A stretch of DNA of 64,000 nucleotides from Paguma larvata (GCA_030068075.1 CM057837.1:23604589-23668588), one strand, 5' to 3'. Shown: positions 1-35,812, numbered from the stretch's first letter. The notes: generated from the sequence alone by a model not told the origin. A program made the numbers and translations.

Positions 1-319
1 GCACATCTGAGGCATAAATCCACCCTCCTGAGCCATCGGCATCGGAACAGCTCAAATACTGAAGAATTTTATACACACTGTGGTTTGAAACGAGGAAACT
101 GGATTACAACCCTCACATTATTTCTGGCCTTAATGACAGTATAGCTTATTAAAAGCCATTAAGTCATCAGACTTTTCCCAGCGGACCCCTCTGGACCCAG
201 TGAGTAGAAGACTTCCTCTTCTGGAATGTTATTTTGATGGAGAAGGCACCAGAGTAGCAAATACCCAGCTTCTCGGAGTTAAATTTGTCATTTTAAGAAT
301 ATCGCTTTTATATGCATAC

Positions 320-560
320 ATTATTTTAACGAGCACAATTTATTGAACTTCTACTAAGTCCAGGACATCTGCTAGCTTTTAAACATATTACCTCCTTCAG
401 CCTTCTACAACCCCACAGTAATGCACTCCTATCCACCTGAGGAAACGGAGCCTCCCACGCTAAGCACCTCAGTTAAGGTTACAAAACTAGACACAAGACA
501 CTAGTTCCCAATAACCTGTTTATACTATACACGCCATGAAATACTTTATGCCATATTTCC
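320..560 (-). repeat. MIR
   Basis: Reverse-oriented MIR: 'aatttattgaacttctacta', then 'ccacctgaggaaacggagcc' and 'aaggttacaaaactag'. Confidence 0.7.
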
Positions 561-690
561 CTGAATATCACAATAAAATTAAGAAGCGCCATGATCTGAT
601 GTAGCACTAAGAAAAAATTAAAGCATGGCTGAATACTTTAAAAAATCACAAATCTTTCTTTTAGGTTTTACAAAATAGTTCCTTTAAAAA

Positions 691-931
691 TAATTTCCGA
701 CTATAGGGGCACCCGGGTGGCTCGGTCGGTTAAGTGTCCGACTTCGGGTCAGGTCGTGATCTCACGGTTCGTGAGTTGGAGCCCCGCGTCGGGCTCTGTG
801 CTGACAGCTTGGAGCCGGGAGCCTGCTTTGGATGCTGCGTCTCCCTCTCTCTCTGCCCCTCTCCCACTCATGCTTTGTTTTTCTCTCTCTCAAGAATAAA
901 TTTTAAAACATTAAAATAATTTCAGACTATA
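691..931 (+). mobile_element. felid CAN-SINE with target-site duplication
   Basis: SINE body 706-916 with tRNA-like head, CT block and A-rich tail. Flanking direct repeats are taatttccgactata (691-705) and taatttcagactata (917-931), with one mismatch. Confidence 0.95.
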
Positions 932-939
932 AGAGACTT

Positions 940-2110
940 ACAAAAATAGTCAAAGAATTTCTGTACACATCGCACCCCATTTTCCTAGATGTTAAAGTTT
1001 CACATTTGCGAAATCATTCCCTGTGTCTGTTGTGTTCGTGTATGCGACTACGGTATGTGTGTATATGTATTTTTTTCCTGAAATGTCTGAAGGTAAATCA
1101 TAGATATGAGCTTTACTAGTAAGTAGTGCAGTGTATATTTCCTGAAACAAGGCTCGTTCTTATGTAACTGCAGTACAATCACAAACACCAGAAACTCCAC
1201 ATGGCTGCAATACTATTATCTACAAACCATAGTCAGATCTCATTAGCTGCCCAGCAGTATCCCTGACATAAAAAGGAAAGTTACGGGATTTTCTGCTCCA
1301 GGGTTCGACCTGCAATCAGACCTTGTATTTAGTGGTCCTATCTCCTTGTGTCCTTTATCGTGGAATAGTTCTGCAGTCTATTTTTTTCTCTTTCACAACC
1401 TTTAGAGTTTTCAAGAGTCCAGGCCAGTTATTTTGGAGAACGTCCCATAATTTGGGTATGATGTTAACCATGCTTGGATTCAGGCCGTACAGTTTGGGGG
1501 GAAACCACAGACGCACGTCCTTCTTCTCGGTGCCTCGCTCTCAAGGGAGCGCGTGAGAGCAGTACGTCCCATTACTAGCGTGTTCCACCTCATCTCTTAA
1601 GGTCATGTTTGCAGTAACTAGAAAGTTACCCTTTTCTCCTTTACCATTATTAAGCATCTTATGGAGAGATACTTGAAGCCTATAGGATACCCAGTTTCCC
1701 ATTGTTTTGGCCACTCATTTTACCAAACTGTGAAAATTCTCTGAAACCATCATTACTATAGTAGCTGCCAAAGGGTGATTTTTTCTCCAACCCCATCGAT
1801 TCATGTATTAGTTGGAACTTTACGGAAATGCTTTTCTGTCTCCATTTATTTCTTTGTTTTGTTGTATTCTCTGGGTTGTAATCCATTACTATCGTTTTTT
1901 ATTTCGGTGTGTAAGTTGAGTTTTGGGCACGGGGAGCCCCTTCGAGCTGGCTCTGTGTCCTTCCGTCACGTCCCCGGCATTCTCGGATTCACTTCCTTAC
2001 TTTCTGTCCCAGCTGGATCTTCCGGGCTCGGCTCTTCCTGTCCCTGCCCCACCTCTGACTGCGGCCATCTCTCCACTGTTCCCGGCTCCTGCTGCTGAAG
2101 AACAGCGTTT
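940..2110 (+). mobile_element. L1M-family (L1ME-like) 3' region, copy 1
   Basis: It contains the recognisable ancient L1 3' run: 'cctagatgttaaagttt', 'tttagtggtcctatctcctt', 'caggccagttattttg', then 'gagttttgggcacggggagccc'. It is heavily diverged. Open frames inside are chance. Confidence 0.75.
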
Positions 2111-2559
2111 ACACTTGCTTCGGGGGAGAAGACCACTCGTCTCTTCACTCCGCCACGGCTTTCTCGCGGTCGGCGAGAAGTGATTCTCCTGTGAGGTTTT
2201 CATGCGTGCTTCACTAACTACAGGTGATGCTGAATATCTTTTGTATGTTTAAAGACCATTTTAATTTCTCTGTAAAGGAACTGTCTATTCACGTCTTCTC
2301 CTCATTTTTCTACCAGGTACTTTCCCCTTGGTTTCCTCTCTCTGTAAACTTTGAACCAACCACAAACACACACAAAGACCTGACTCTCCTGAACCATTTC
2401 AGTGAGCTGCCCACCTGGCCCCCACAGCCCTTTACTTTAGTGTGAATTTCCTACAAAGACATCCTTTTATGTGATCACGATACAACCATCGAAATCAGGG
2501 AAGTATCCCCCAAATGTCTTTTATTAAAGTGAAATAATTCAGTTCAGAATCGCTGGCTG

Positions 2560-3470
2560 CGTGTACTTGTCATATCTTTCTTTCCTTCGGTCATTCTGCC
2601 CCTGGCTCCCACAGTCTTGATTCTACTGAAGGCTCCAAGGCAGTCACTCTAGAGACACCCCCGCATGTCTGGTCCCTCGTCAGGATTAAATTCAGGTTAG
2701 GCATCTTTGGCAGGAACATCACAGAAATGAGGCAGCGACCTTCTCAAGCTATCCCATCAGATGGTGAATAATTTTGATTCATCTCACACTGATGAAGTCC
2801 ACTTGAATCGTTTGATTACCTGACCAGAATGGGGTCTGCCAGTGGTATCTTTATCACTATAAAGTTACTATTTCCCTTTTTGTGCTTAATGTGTATTTGG
2901 TAGACAGGGACTTTGACACTATGTGGTCTCTGGTTCCTCATCATACATACACGTATACATTCATGCATCCGCCCGTTCATATCTGTGTGGGTTCATGGAT
3001 TTCTACTTTATTCAAAGGGCAATAACCTGTTACCATCATTACTTATTTTGATGCTTAAAATAATCCCCCAAATTTGGCAAGGGGGATGTTTTCATGTTGG
3101 ATTCTGGGTCCTTCCATCATGTCCCTAGCATTCTGTGAGCATTTTGTTTTCCGATACAAGACATTCCGGGCTTATTTTTTATTTATTTCTCCTGTCTCAG
3201 CATTGGAATTTTGCCACTTCTCCAAGAGCCCAGGTTTCTTTCGATGGAAAATGGTGGGTTTTTTCCAGGTGCACAGAGCTGGGAAGTGTATTACATGCAC
3301 ATATATGTAAACACACAAATACGTTTACATCTCCGGTTAATTCTACATCCGCCTGTATACATTAATGTTCACATCGATACACTCAATTCCAACCTAATAC
3401 AAAAAGTCTTCGCCTCTTATTTACTATTCCCCTTTTCAGACAGTGAGACACTTGGCTTCTATTATCCTTA
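2560..3470 (+). mobile_element. L1M-family 3' region, copy 2
   Basis: It repeats the same ancient L1 segments (gtaaagttactatttccc-like block near 2860; 'ttgatgcttaaaataatccc' near 3050; 'catgtccctagcattctgtg' near 3118) in the same order and strand as copy 1. Confidence 0.7.
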
Positions 3471-5674
3471 ATAGATTTACTTACCTCATCAAGTACACAT
3501 GTAAACATCCTCCCTTCTCTGCCACCACCCTCTTCCCAATCTGAAGACGCTCTTGCCCCTACTCCGTGTTGGGCTAACCCCCCAAGAGGATAGCCTCCTC
3601 GTCCTTCTTGGGTTCCGACTGCCCACACCAGGCTACTCTAGCTCCTTGTGCCCCTGCCCCACCACAGGAACGCCTACATTGATCTGCCTCACCTAAAAAT
3701 TTTAGGTCTTAATTGTTTGGGAGGAAAGAGGGCAGAGGGTAAGGAAGAATCCCTCGATTTTTAAGATTCCTTAGGGATGTTAGTGCCTTATCCTTGATAT
3801 ATATTACAAATACTTCCTCCAGGTTTTCAGGTGTGCACTTAAATGCTTCCTATCTACTGAAAAAGTCTGTAACTCCTTATCTCTTAGGAAAACCTACTAA
3901 AATAATTACAGATGAAATAAAATGTCTAGGATTTACTTCAAAATATAAAGGGGAAGTGGGTGGTGGTACCTAAGAAACAAAACTAGCCATGTGTTGATAA
4001 GAGAGGTTCGGAATACTATTCTATCTACTGTATGTTTAAACCTCTACGTGATCAAAACGCTGCATAAGAGAGCCCGTTCATACTCTAAACATCGACTTTT
4101 ATCCTTTATCGTTCTTGAGCATATATAGAGGGACTAAGGTTTAAAACTCCACATTCAGATTCCAGCTCTTCTGCATCACTTTTTGGCTGCGAGCCATCGA
4201 GGTCCATGTTTTTCACTCCATACCATTCTCTGCGTCAAAAAGAGCGCAAGGGGTGCAGCAATTCTTAACGTTCTACTGTGTCCCTGAGATTTTCTTCCAG
4301 GCTGCCAGCACCCTCTTTCTGCAGGTTGTGGTGCTGGTGTTTTCCAGATCTTACCCAGAGGTGCTGTGCACACTCGAGCAAGGACAACTACCCCATAGCT
4401 GCTGCCTGACTGCCCCTCCCCTGCAGTTATGACACCCTTCCAGAAACGTTACGTGTGGGGGGAATGCACACCAGATTTATCGATAGAGGTAAATAATTAT
4501 GTTTTTAAAGATTCCAGCTTTATCTGAGTTTTCTAAATGCTTCCCACATTCCTAAATACACGAGGCATAATTTCCTTACCTCCTTTGTTAGTTCAGTATT
4601 CTTCCATCTCGAATTTTATAGCATAATGTCTACATGCAGGTTTTCAAAATTTAGCAAATATTTCCCTAATAGTTCTTATCTCATAATTACTGTGGGTGAT
4701 AGGGGCACACATCAATTTCTCTGGCACAACTGAACCGCGGAAAAAGGCCAGAACGTTGCTGACTGTTTTCTTTATTCCCAGATCCCAGAACAGTGCACCA
4801 GAGCCACGGAGGGCTCAATGAATGTCTACTGCGTTAACGACTCTTCCCAAGAGCACTGGCGTTAATTAATTAAGAGCAATGAATCAACCTACTAACCAAG
4901 CAAACGTGCAGCCTGCTGAGACACCACATCTGATACTTTTTGAGCCAAGTAACTACTACTTCCAGTTGAGTCTGTTAGAATTTGATTTCGGAGAAAGGCC
5001 CCCATGCTAAAACGGCTACTCTTGCCGGGCCATGCCATTTTTTTCATTCATTCAAAAACACTTATTGATTATCTGCTAAGTATCAGGTGCCATGTTCATA
5101 AAAGGGTATAAAAGAGATCTTTGCTCTCAAGCAGCTCATATAGTCAGTTGCTAAAGACAAATATGCATACAACGACAAAACACAGCAGGAAGTATTATGA
5201 GAGAAGTGGGCATCAGGAACCATGGTGTGTAAGGAGAAGTCACTTAAACAGAGTCCAGAAGCTTCCCAGAAGAACAGATACATGAGATGAATCTCAAAAT
5301 CTTTCTTTCTTTCCTAATCTCTAAGTACTCCGCTGTCCATACAGTACCAATAGCTATGTAGAACTATTTAAATTAAAAACTATTAAAAAAACAATCAGTT
5401 TTAATTTTAAAATGAAATAAAGTCAGGCCTCTCAGTCATGCTAGCTGTATTTCCAGCATTCGACAGCCACATGTAGCCAGTAAACCTGGCCAATGAGATA
5501 AGGGCCATTTCCATCAGGATAGAAAGTTCCACCAGGTAGTGCTGTGCTGGTGTCTTCATTCAAATAAAGAATATGATCCCCACTCAAAGGTCCCATAAAA
5601 CAAAAGGAGGTAGGACATGTAAGGTATCAAAAAGAATTCAAGTATGGAAACCAACTTGACAATAAAAAAATTAT

Positions 5675-5702
5675 AAATAATAATAATAATAATAATAATA
5701 AT
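5675..5702. repeat. (AAT)n microsatellite
   Basis: About nine AAT units with few interruptions. Confidence 0.95.
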
Positions 5703-6157
5703 TTCAAAGAATTAAAAATAATTTTAAAAGCATTCCAATTATCCAGCAATCTGCTACAGAACTCTGGTTATGTGACAAGAATATCTTAAATAAGGATGTT
5801 ACTCAAACAAGTGCAAGTGGGAAATTTCAATCTGGATCCTACCCCACAAGACAAAAAGTCTTATACGAAAAAACCTGAAAAGTCAATCTGCAATAGGAAA
5901 AAAAATGTATCAACAGAGGGCAGAGAAAAGGTGGTAGAAAAACAGAGTTAAAATGTTGACTCTGAGAGACTTCATTCTCCCTGCGATCTCCCCCAGCTGC
6001 CCTTAGGAGGGAGTCTGGAGGTGAAGGTTCTGCTTTCAGGGTGGAATGCCTTTGAAGGTATGATTTTTTATTTCAGATACATTTACAAAATTACCATGAA
6101 AACATCACAACCAAATAAACGGAACTGCATGTACCTCTCAAAACCAGAATTATCTTA

Positions 6158-28465
<22,308 letters not shown>

Positions 28466-28829
28466 CTGCAAAATAAAAACATTAACGGTAAGTACTTCTC
28501 GGTGGAGTTCATGCCTAAAATGTGCTATGGCACAGTCTGTTCGAGAAAGACCTTACTTCCCAACACCAGATGAGGGCCAGGTAATGTGAACACCTAGAAA
28601 GCATGGGCAAAAATCACTTTTGAAATTAAGCTTATTATGAGTCGTTACTAAACTCAACTGTACACATTGATGGGAGCGAAGGAGAACCATGCACTTTGGC
28701 TGAATAACTGACTTCCTTTTTTCCCCTAATAAACACAGGTGAACCAAAAATAATAGCTATTCAAACTTAATTCCCTCACTTATAAATCGACATAATCTAC
28801 CCTTTCAGATTATTTTAGAATATTTTAAA

Positions 28830-29100
28830 TTCACAGAACAATAGGTAACATTTATTGACCGCTGACTATACGCTAGGCTCTGGGCAAGGTTCTTTCCCAT
28901 GCATTTTCTCACTGAACGCTGAAACGACCACGTGGACAGGCATCACCACCCCCATTTCACAGATGGGAAACCTGACGCTCAGGAGGGAAGGTGACTTACC
29001 AAGATTAGAGAACCGGTAGATAATAAATCAAAACAGGAACCCAGATTTTTGAGCTCTAGAGCTTAAATCTTAATGTCTACACCACCCTGTCTCTCTCAAA
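28830..29100 (-). repeat. MIR, long and well kept
   Basis: 'aggtaacatttattgaccgc', 'ccccatttcacagatgggaa' and 'gtgacttaccaagattagag' in reverse order. It is close to the upstream side of PLEKHA1 exon 2. Confidence 0.85.
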
Positions 29101-29898
29101 CTCTTCAAATTGCTAAAACTAAAATGAATCAAAGTAAAATTAGTTAATATCATGAAAAGAGAGATGAGCAGGCACTTATGTACTTCCTGATGAGAGCCAC
29201 AAATATCACCTATGAAGTGAACATGTAACAAAAAAAGTTTTTATCATGTCAAACTACCAATTTACAGGAAATAAAGACTGTGGAGGAACATGTTAAACCG
29301 GCTGCCCACAGGGATTCAAGTGGCAAAAGCCAGACTGTGAGACACAACAGAACAGCCCAGTTTCTTCAGTAAATAAATTACTATGGGGAAAAAAGAGGGG
29401 AAAAGAGAAGTTACAGATTAAAAGAGACTTCAGAGGCATATCTTATTCTGACTCTTAAAGTAGTAAAATTTTGGTTGTAGGGATTAAAGTTAAAAACCAT
29501 GACTTAAGTAAAAAGCAGAGTTGCCAGCCTTTCTTTTTCTCCAGAAACCATAGACATGACTCCTTTTCCTGACAGATGCATACCTGCCGACTGTTCCTAT
29601 TCTAACCCTTCCACGGCCAGCACCAACACCTTCTGGCAGGTTGAATTTATGTGTGTAACTAGCTCTTCATTTAAAGGCTTAAAGTAAGTTTAACCCATGA
29701 TGAAAATTCAATTAGAACGCGTCCTGATGTACTAGGTATCTAAATTGTTATTCTGTACACAGCCAGAGAAACGGAAGACACACCAAACATTTTTAAACAA
29801 AATTATCCACTAAGTTTGCATATGTGTGTTGTTATAAATCTGGCGCTTAGAGGAGATAATTCCTTTAATGAACTTATCCAACATTTAAAAAATTCCTA

Positions 29899-30103
29899 GG
29901 GGCGCCTGGGGGGCTCAGTCGGTTAAGTGCTGGACTTCAGCTCAGGTCATGATCTCACAGTTTGTGGGTCCAAGCCCCACATCAGGCTCTGTGCTGGCAG
30001 CTCAGAGCCTGGAGCCTGCTTCACTTCTGTGTCTCCCTCTCTCTCTGCCCCTCCCCTGCTCACCCTCTCTCTCTCTCAAAAATAAACACTAAAAAAAAAT
30101 TTT
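29899..30103 (+). mobile_element. felid CAN-SINE
   Basis: Full head, middle and CT block, followed by a poly-A tail and (AC/AT) microsatellite-like DNA. Confidence 0.93.
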
Positions 30104-30737
30104 TAATTTCTAAAATGTAATAAAAACTTGAAATATTAATACACTATACTAATGTGTACACATATGTATACACACATATATACATACATACACACGCATA
30201 CCTCATTTTATTGTGCTTCCCTCTACTTCACTACATAGACATGGTGTTTTTTGACACTCTGAAGGTTTGCGGCAAACCTCACATCAAGCAAGTCTACTGG
30301 CACCACTTTTTCTAACGACATCTGTTCATTTTGTGTCTCTGTGTCACATCTGGTGATTCTCATGATATTTCAAACTTTTTCATTATTATTATACTTGTCA
30401 CGGTGACGAGTGATTATGATACTGAAAGCTCAGATGATGGTTAGCATTTTCGTAGCAATAAAGTATTTTTAAATTAGGGTATATATGTTGTTTTTTTTGA
30501 TGTAATACTTAAGAGACTGCAGTACTGAAGACTGCACGCTCAGGAGACTACAGTATGGTGTGAACATAACTTTTACACGCACCGGGAAACCGAAACTTCC
30601 ACTGGACTTGCTTTACTGAGATATTTGCTTTATTGTGGCAGTCTGGAGCTGAAGCCACAACATCTCCTAGGTGTGCCTGTATCCCCCAGATAAAAACTAT
30701 CCACTGTGTGGTACTCCCATGAGGAGAGACGTACATC

Positions 30738-30977
30738 AAAGGAATAAAAATTTAAGTATTTATTTATTTATTTTGAGAGAGAGAGGGAGAGGGAGAGAGA
30801 GCACAAGCTGGGGAAGGGCAGAGAGAGGGAGAGACAGAATCCCAAGTAGGCTCCACGCCAGCAGCGCAAAACCGGTGTGGGGCTCAATCTCACAAGCTGT
30901 GAGATCACAGCCCGAGTCGAGCTCGAGAGTTGGACACTTAACCAACCGCGCCACCCAGGCGCCCCATAAAGGAATAA
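30738..30977 (-). mobile_element. felid CAN-SINE with TSD
   Basis: Body 30750-30965, flanked by aaaggaataaaa on both sides. It separates unassigned sequence from the L1 fragment that starts at 30966. Confidence 0.92.
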
Positions 30978-31952
30978 AACTGAAAGCCCAAGTAAACCTA
31001 TACATCTATGGCCAACTAACTTTCAACAAAGGTGCCAACATCATGCAAATGGGGAAAGATCTAGTCTCCTCAAAATATGATGCTGAGACAACCGGATACC
31101 CACGTGCTAAAGAATGAAACTCTTCACACTATATATGCAAATCAACTCAAAATGGATTAACAATCTAAATGTAAGATAGCTAAAACTATAAAACTTTAAA
31201 AAACATAGAGGCTGATATTCAGGACCTTGGATTTGGCAATGAATTCTTAGCTATGACCCCAAACGCATGAACATCAAAAGAATAATTAGGCTAAATCAGA
31301 CTTCGTAAAAACTAGAAGCGTTTTTGCACCAAAGAACACCAAGAAAATGAAAAGAGAACCTATAGAATAAAAGGAAATATTTGCAAATTACATACCTAAC
31401 AAGAGTCTAGTATCCAGAATATACAAACAGCTCTTACAACTAACAAGCAATCCAAATAAAAAACAGGCAAGGATGTGAAAAGACATTTCTCCCAAAGAAG
31501 ACATGCAACAGAACACAAAAGATGTTCTGGCCAACAGAGCACAAAAAGATGCTCAGTATCACAACTAGGGGAATGTAAATCAAAATCACAGAGACACCAC
31601 TTCATACCCACTAGGATGGCGATAATTAAAAGAAAGGAAAATAAGAAGAGTCGGCAAAGATGTGGAAAAATCAGAACGCTCCAACAGTGTAACACAGCAC
31701 AACAGCTGGGTAAAACAGTTTAGTAATTCTTCTAGAGTTAAACACAGAATTACCATATGACTCAGCGTTTCCACTCCTATATACCTAAGAGAAGCAAAAA
31801 CAGTTACTCAAACATAAATATTCGTAGCAGCACTATTCACAATAGCCAAAAAGCAGAAACCTATTTGTTCATCGACAAGTGAATGGTTAAACAGCACGTG
31901 ACCTATCCCACACAATGGCATATTATGCAGCCAGAAAAGAATGAAGGACTGA
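30966..31952 (+). mobile_element. L1 ORF2 3' end, degraded
   Basis: Plus-strand sequence such as 'ctatggccaactaactttca', 'caaatcaactcaaaatggat' and 'cagctcttacaactaacaag' is the end of L1 ORF2. Frameshifts and stops are frequent. It is antisense to PLEKHA1. Confidence 0.85.
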
Positions 31953-32160
31953 GGGGCGCCTGGGTGGCTCAGCCAACTCTTGACTTCGGCTCAGGTCATG
32001 ATCTCACCGTTTGTGGGATGGAGCCCTGCACTGGGCTCTGCACTGACAGCATGGAGGCTGTCTGAGATTCTCTCTCTCTCTGCCCCTACCCCATTCACAC
32101 ATGGGCACATGCTTTTTCTCTCTCAAAATAAATAAACATTTAAAAAAATGAAGCACTGAT
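31940..32160 (+). mobile_element. felid CAN-SINE inserted in L1
   Basis: Body 31953-32147. TSD aatgaaggactga / aatgaagcactga. It interrupts the L1 ORF2-derived fragment. Confidence 0.94.
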
Positions 32161-33440
32161 ATGATTAATCCAATCAAAATTCCAGCAGGATATTTTATAA
32201 AAATTGAGAAAATGATATATATACCTTGATAAACATTGAAATACAAATGATCTAGAAAAGCCAAATGTATTTCCCAAAGAATACAGTAGGATGATTTACG
32301 TTACTTGATTTTGAGACTTAAGATAAAGTTACAGCAATAAAGACAATGTAGGGTGGATTAAAAAAAAAAAAAAAGACAGACATAATAAATCGATGGAACA
32401 CGGCAGCATCCAGAAGCAGGCTCTTACATATGCTGTCAACTGATTTTTAACAAAGATGTCCCCAAGGCGACTCCATGGGGAAAGGACGGTCTTCTCAACA
32501 AATGGCACTAGAACAATTAGCTATCCATGTGGGAAAACAATGTAACAAAATTAATCACAGACCTAATGTGAAAACTACAACAAGAAAGCTTCTAAAAAAT
32601 ATATATAGGAGAAAGTGTTCATGACTCTGGGGGTACACCAAGATTGCTTAATTAAGACACAAATATAGTAGTTGTTACATTGGACTTCATCAAAGTTAAA
32701 AACTGCTCTTTGAAAGAAATCAAAAGGTAAGTCATGGAATGGGAAAAACATTCCGTGCATACATGCCTATCAAATAAATGATGCCCAAGAACAGGCAAGA
32801 ATTTAATGAGACAAACAACCAAACAGAAAAATGGCCAAAAAGTCTGGACAAGTCAACAAAGATATATAAATAGTAAATGAGCACATAAAAAGATGCTCAC
32901 CATCATTAGTCAGAAAGGTGTTGCAAATAAAAACCAAGAGATACCACAACATATCTACCAGAATGACTACAACAAAAACAGCCCAAAAACCAACCACAAA
33001 AAATCCCCTGGCAATACCAAATGCCGACAAGCGTGTGGAACAGGTGAACCCCTCTCATACTCTGCCGGTGGGAACGCAAAATGGTACAGCAACCTGGAAG
33101 GACAGTTTGGCAATTTCTTATAAAGCTAAACATACCCTTACAACATGACCCAGCAATCCCACTGCTAGCTATTTATCCAAGTGAAGTGAAAGCTGTGCTT
33201 GCAAAAAAAATCTGCATACAAATGTTTAGAGCAACATTACTTGCAACTGGCAAAAAAGCAAAAACAACCAAATGTCCTTTGACCAATAAATGAATAGACT
33301 ACGACACATCCAATACAACGGAATATTACTTGGCAATACAAAGGAACAAACCACGATACATACGACATAGATAAATCTCAAGTCTATTTTGCCAAGTGAA
33401 AGAAGCCAGACCAAAAAGGCTGAGAGAAAGAGGACAAATC
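32148..33440 (+). mobile_element. second L1 ORF2/3' fragment
   Basis: It starts again with 'caatcaaaattccagcagga' and 'gacaggaca'-like L1 sequence, so the same ORF2 end region as 30966-31952 is present twice. It is a separate, older insertion. Confidence 0.8.
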
Positions 33441-33799
33441 AGTGTGTGAAGGGAGGGGCTGGCTTTTCAAAGGGTATTTTCACAGCGACGGAAGCGCTCT
33501 GCACCTTGAGTGTGGTGGGGCACACCGCTACGCTTCCCACAACTCCACCGTAAACTTTACTGCAGGCAAGTTAAAAACAAAACAAAACAATGACAGAAAA
33601 CAGATCAGAATCGCTAGGGCCTTGGGACAAGGAAAAGGAGTGACTACCAAGGAACAGAAGTCAAATGTTTCTGATGGCGTAACTACCGTATATCTTGATT
33701 GTGGGTGGAACTTACACAATTATAGGCACATGTCAAACCTTACAGACCTGAACCCTAAAATGAGTAAAATTTACTGTATGTAACTTATACAGCAATAAT

Positions 33800-34290
33800 C
33801 CTGAAATTGAACAGATACCATACGCACTCGCCAGATGACTAAAAGTGGGCAGACTGACAACACAAAATGTTGTCAAAGATGCGGTGCACCCAGAATATCT
33901 GGACCGTGGATGGGAATGTAAAATGATACAACCACTCTGGGAAAAGTTCTGGAAATAAAACCAAACATAGACCTAATCTATGACCCAGTCATTCAATTGG
34001 GCATTTACTCAAGAAAACGAATACATATATGCATGTAAAGACGAATTCACAAATATTTATATAGCAGCTTTATTCCTATTAGCCCCAAACTAGAAATGAC
34101 CCAAATGACCGTCAACACATGAAGAGATAAATAAAATGTAATTTGTCTATACAATGGAATACCACTCCACAGGGGAACATGCCGCAATATAGTGAAAACT
34201 CAACAAACTATACACTTTAAAATGGCAACAGTTAATTGTATGTAGCTTAAAGCTCTAAAAAATTAATAAAAAGTATCCAGTAGCAATAAA
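33800..34290 (+). mobile_element. third L1 3' fragment
   Basis: 'gatgggaatgtaaaatgata', 'ctatgacccagtcattcaat' and 'tatacaatggaataccactc' are the L1 ORF2 C-terminal / 3' theme again. Confidence 0.75.
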
Positions 34291-34340
34291 AAAATCACTG
34301 ATAAAATTGACCACCCGTAAGTTTTTTAAAAAGCTCTTCC

Positions 34341-34535
34341 ATCCTGCCTGGTGGCTCAGTTGGTTGAGCATTCGACTTTTGATTTCAGCTCAGGTCATGA
34401 TCTCACAGTTCAAGAGTTCAAGTCCCGCTTGAACTCCTCTCCATCTCTCTCTCTCTGCCCCTCCCCCATTCACACATGCACACATGCTCTCTCAAAATAA
34501 ATTTTAAAAACTTAAAAAATAATAATAATAATAAA
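34341..34535 (+). mobile_element. CAN-SINE, truncated head
   Basis: The match starts at 'gcctggtggctcagttggttgag'-like sequence and ends in (AAT)n. It is immediately followed by another SINE. Confidence 0.88.
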
Positions 34536-34548
34536 TAGTTTTTGCATA

Positions 34549-34757
34549 GGGGGCAGCTGGGTGGCTCAGTCCGTTAAGGATCCAACTTTAGCTCAGGTCA
34601 TGATCTCGCGCTTCATGAGTTTGAGCCCCGCGTCGGGCTCTGTGCTGACAGCTTGGAGCCTGGAGCCTGCTTCAGATTCTGTGCCTCCTTCTCTGTCTGC
34701 CCCTCCCCCACTTGCGCTCTTGCTCTCCCAAAAATAAACACTCAAAAAATTTTTTTA
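34549..34757 (+). mobile_element. felid CAN-SINE, downstream partner of a pair
   Basis: The flanks taagtttttgcat and tagtttttgcat support a separate insertion right after the previous SINE. Confidence 0.92.
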
Positions 34758-34779
34758 AGTTTTTGCATGGCAAAAACCT

Positions 34780-35120
34780 GATAAGCAAAGTCTAAACCAG
34801 TAGAAAATATTTACAACTTCTATCAACACAAACGGCTAATCTCCCTAATACTTAAAGAACTTGCAAAAAAATGTCAAGGGAAATATATCAAAAGTTCAAT
34901 AGAAAAATGGGCAAAAGGCATGAACCAACATTCTATAGTAAAAGATACAAAAATGGCCCTTAAACATATGAAGAGAGGTTCAACTTTAATCATAGTAAGA
35001 AAAACTCCAAAATAACATATAGAGACAAGTAGGCACTGCCACCAACACCAGGGAAAAAGGCAACCGGATTTCACGTGCCTACCTGTCTCAGAGCATGATA
35101 CACTGTGATACATCTTTGAA
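34780..35120 (+). mobile_element. L1 ORF2 fragment
   Basis: 'gataagcaaagtctaaacca', 'ctaatctccctaatacttaa' and 'aaaaatgggcaaaaggcatg' match the L1 3' part, here with a different start. Confidence 0.65.
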
Positions 35121-35374
35121 ACACTTTTGAAAAACAGAATAAAAATGCCTTAATATCACCAAGCCTCTAGATCTAACTACCAATTGATAGGAAATACAGA
35201 AAACAGAGGAAAATATGTTAAACCATACTGCAGGGATTCAAATGGCAAAATCCAAACTATCAGAAAATTTTCAGGACAAATAACATGGTTCCTTCAAAAA
35301 AAAATTCCGGGGAGCAGGGGGGAAGGAACAGGAGGAAGCACTTATAAGTTGAAAGACTTAATAAGACACAATCA

Positions 35375-35560
35375 GGGACGCCTGGGTGGCTCAGTCGGTT
35401 AAGCGGCTGACTTTAGCTCATGATCTCGTGAGTTCGAGCCCCATGTTGGGCTCTGTGTGGACAGCTCAGAGCCTGGAGCTGCTTTGGATTCTGTGTCTCT
35501 CTCTCTTTTTGCCCCTCGGCCTCCCTCCTCTCAAGAATGAGTAAACATTAAAACAAATTA
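35375..35560 (+). mobile_element. CAN-SINE, short tail
   Basis: The head gggacgcctgggtggctcag is clear. There is a small deletion near 35415 ('gactttagctcatgatctcg'). Confidence 0.9.
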
Positions 35561-35742
35561 AAAACAAGAAAACATTGGCATATTTAAGAAAATTAGATCT
35601 TTGAATATTGCCTAATGGTATTAAGGAAATAGATCTTTATTTTCAGTGTGATAATGTCACTGTGGTTATGTTACCAAGAAAATGAATCCTTACCAGGTAG
35701 AGGTATTTACTGATACAGAGATAAAATATTACCCGCAAATCC

Positions 35743-35812
35743 AGGGAAAGGGAAAGGGAAAGGAAAAGGGAAAGGGAAAGGGAAAGGAAAAGGGAGGGGA
35801 GGGGAGGAACTG
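35743..35812 (+). repeat. (GGGAAA)n polypurine tract
   Basis: About 70 nt, all A and G on the plus strand, in GGGAAA/GGAAAA units ending in GGGGA units. On the gene strand it is polypyrimidine. Confidence 0.95.

Noticed and set aside
706..780. tRNA gene
   Set aside because: The tRNA-like heads (A and B boxes) belong to tRNA-Lys-derived SINEs followed by CT blocks and A-tails. None folds as an intact tRNA with an acceptor stem.
30671..31117. 148-codon frame
   Set aside because: It crosses a reverse SINE and an L1 fragment. The residues derive from SINE sequence.
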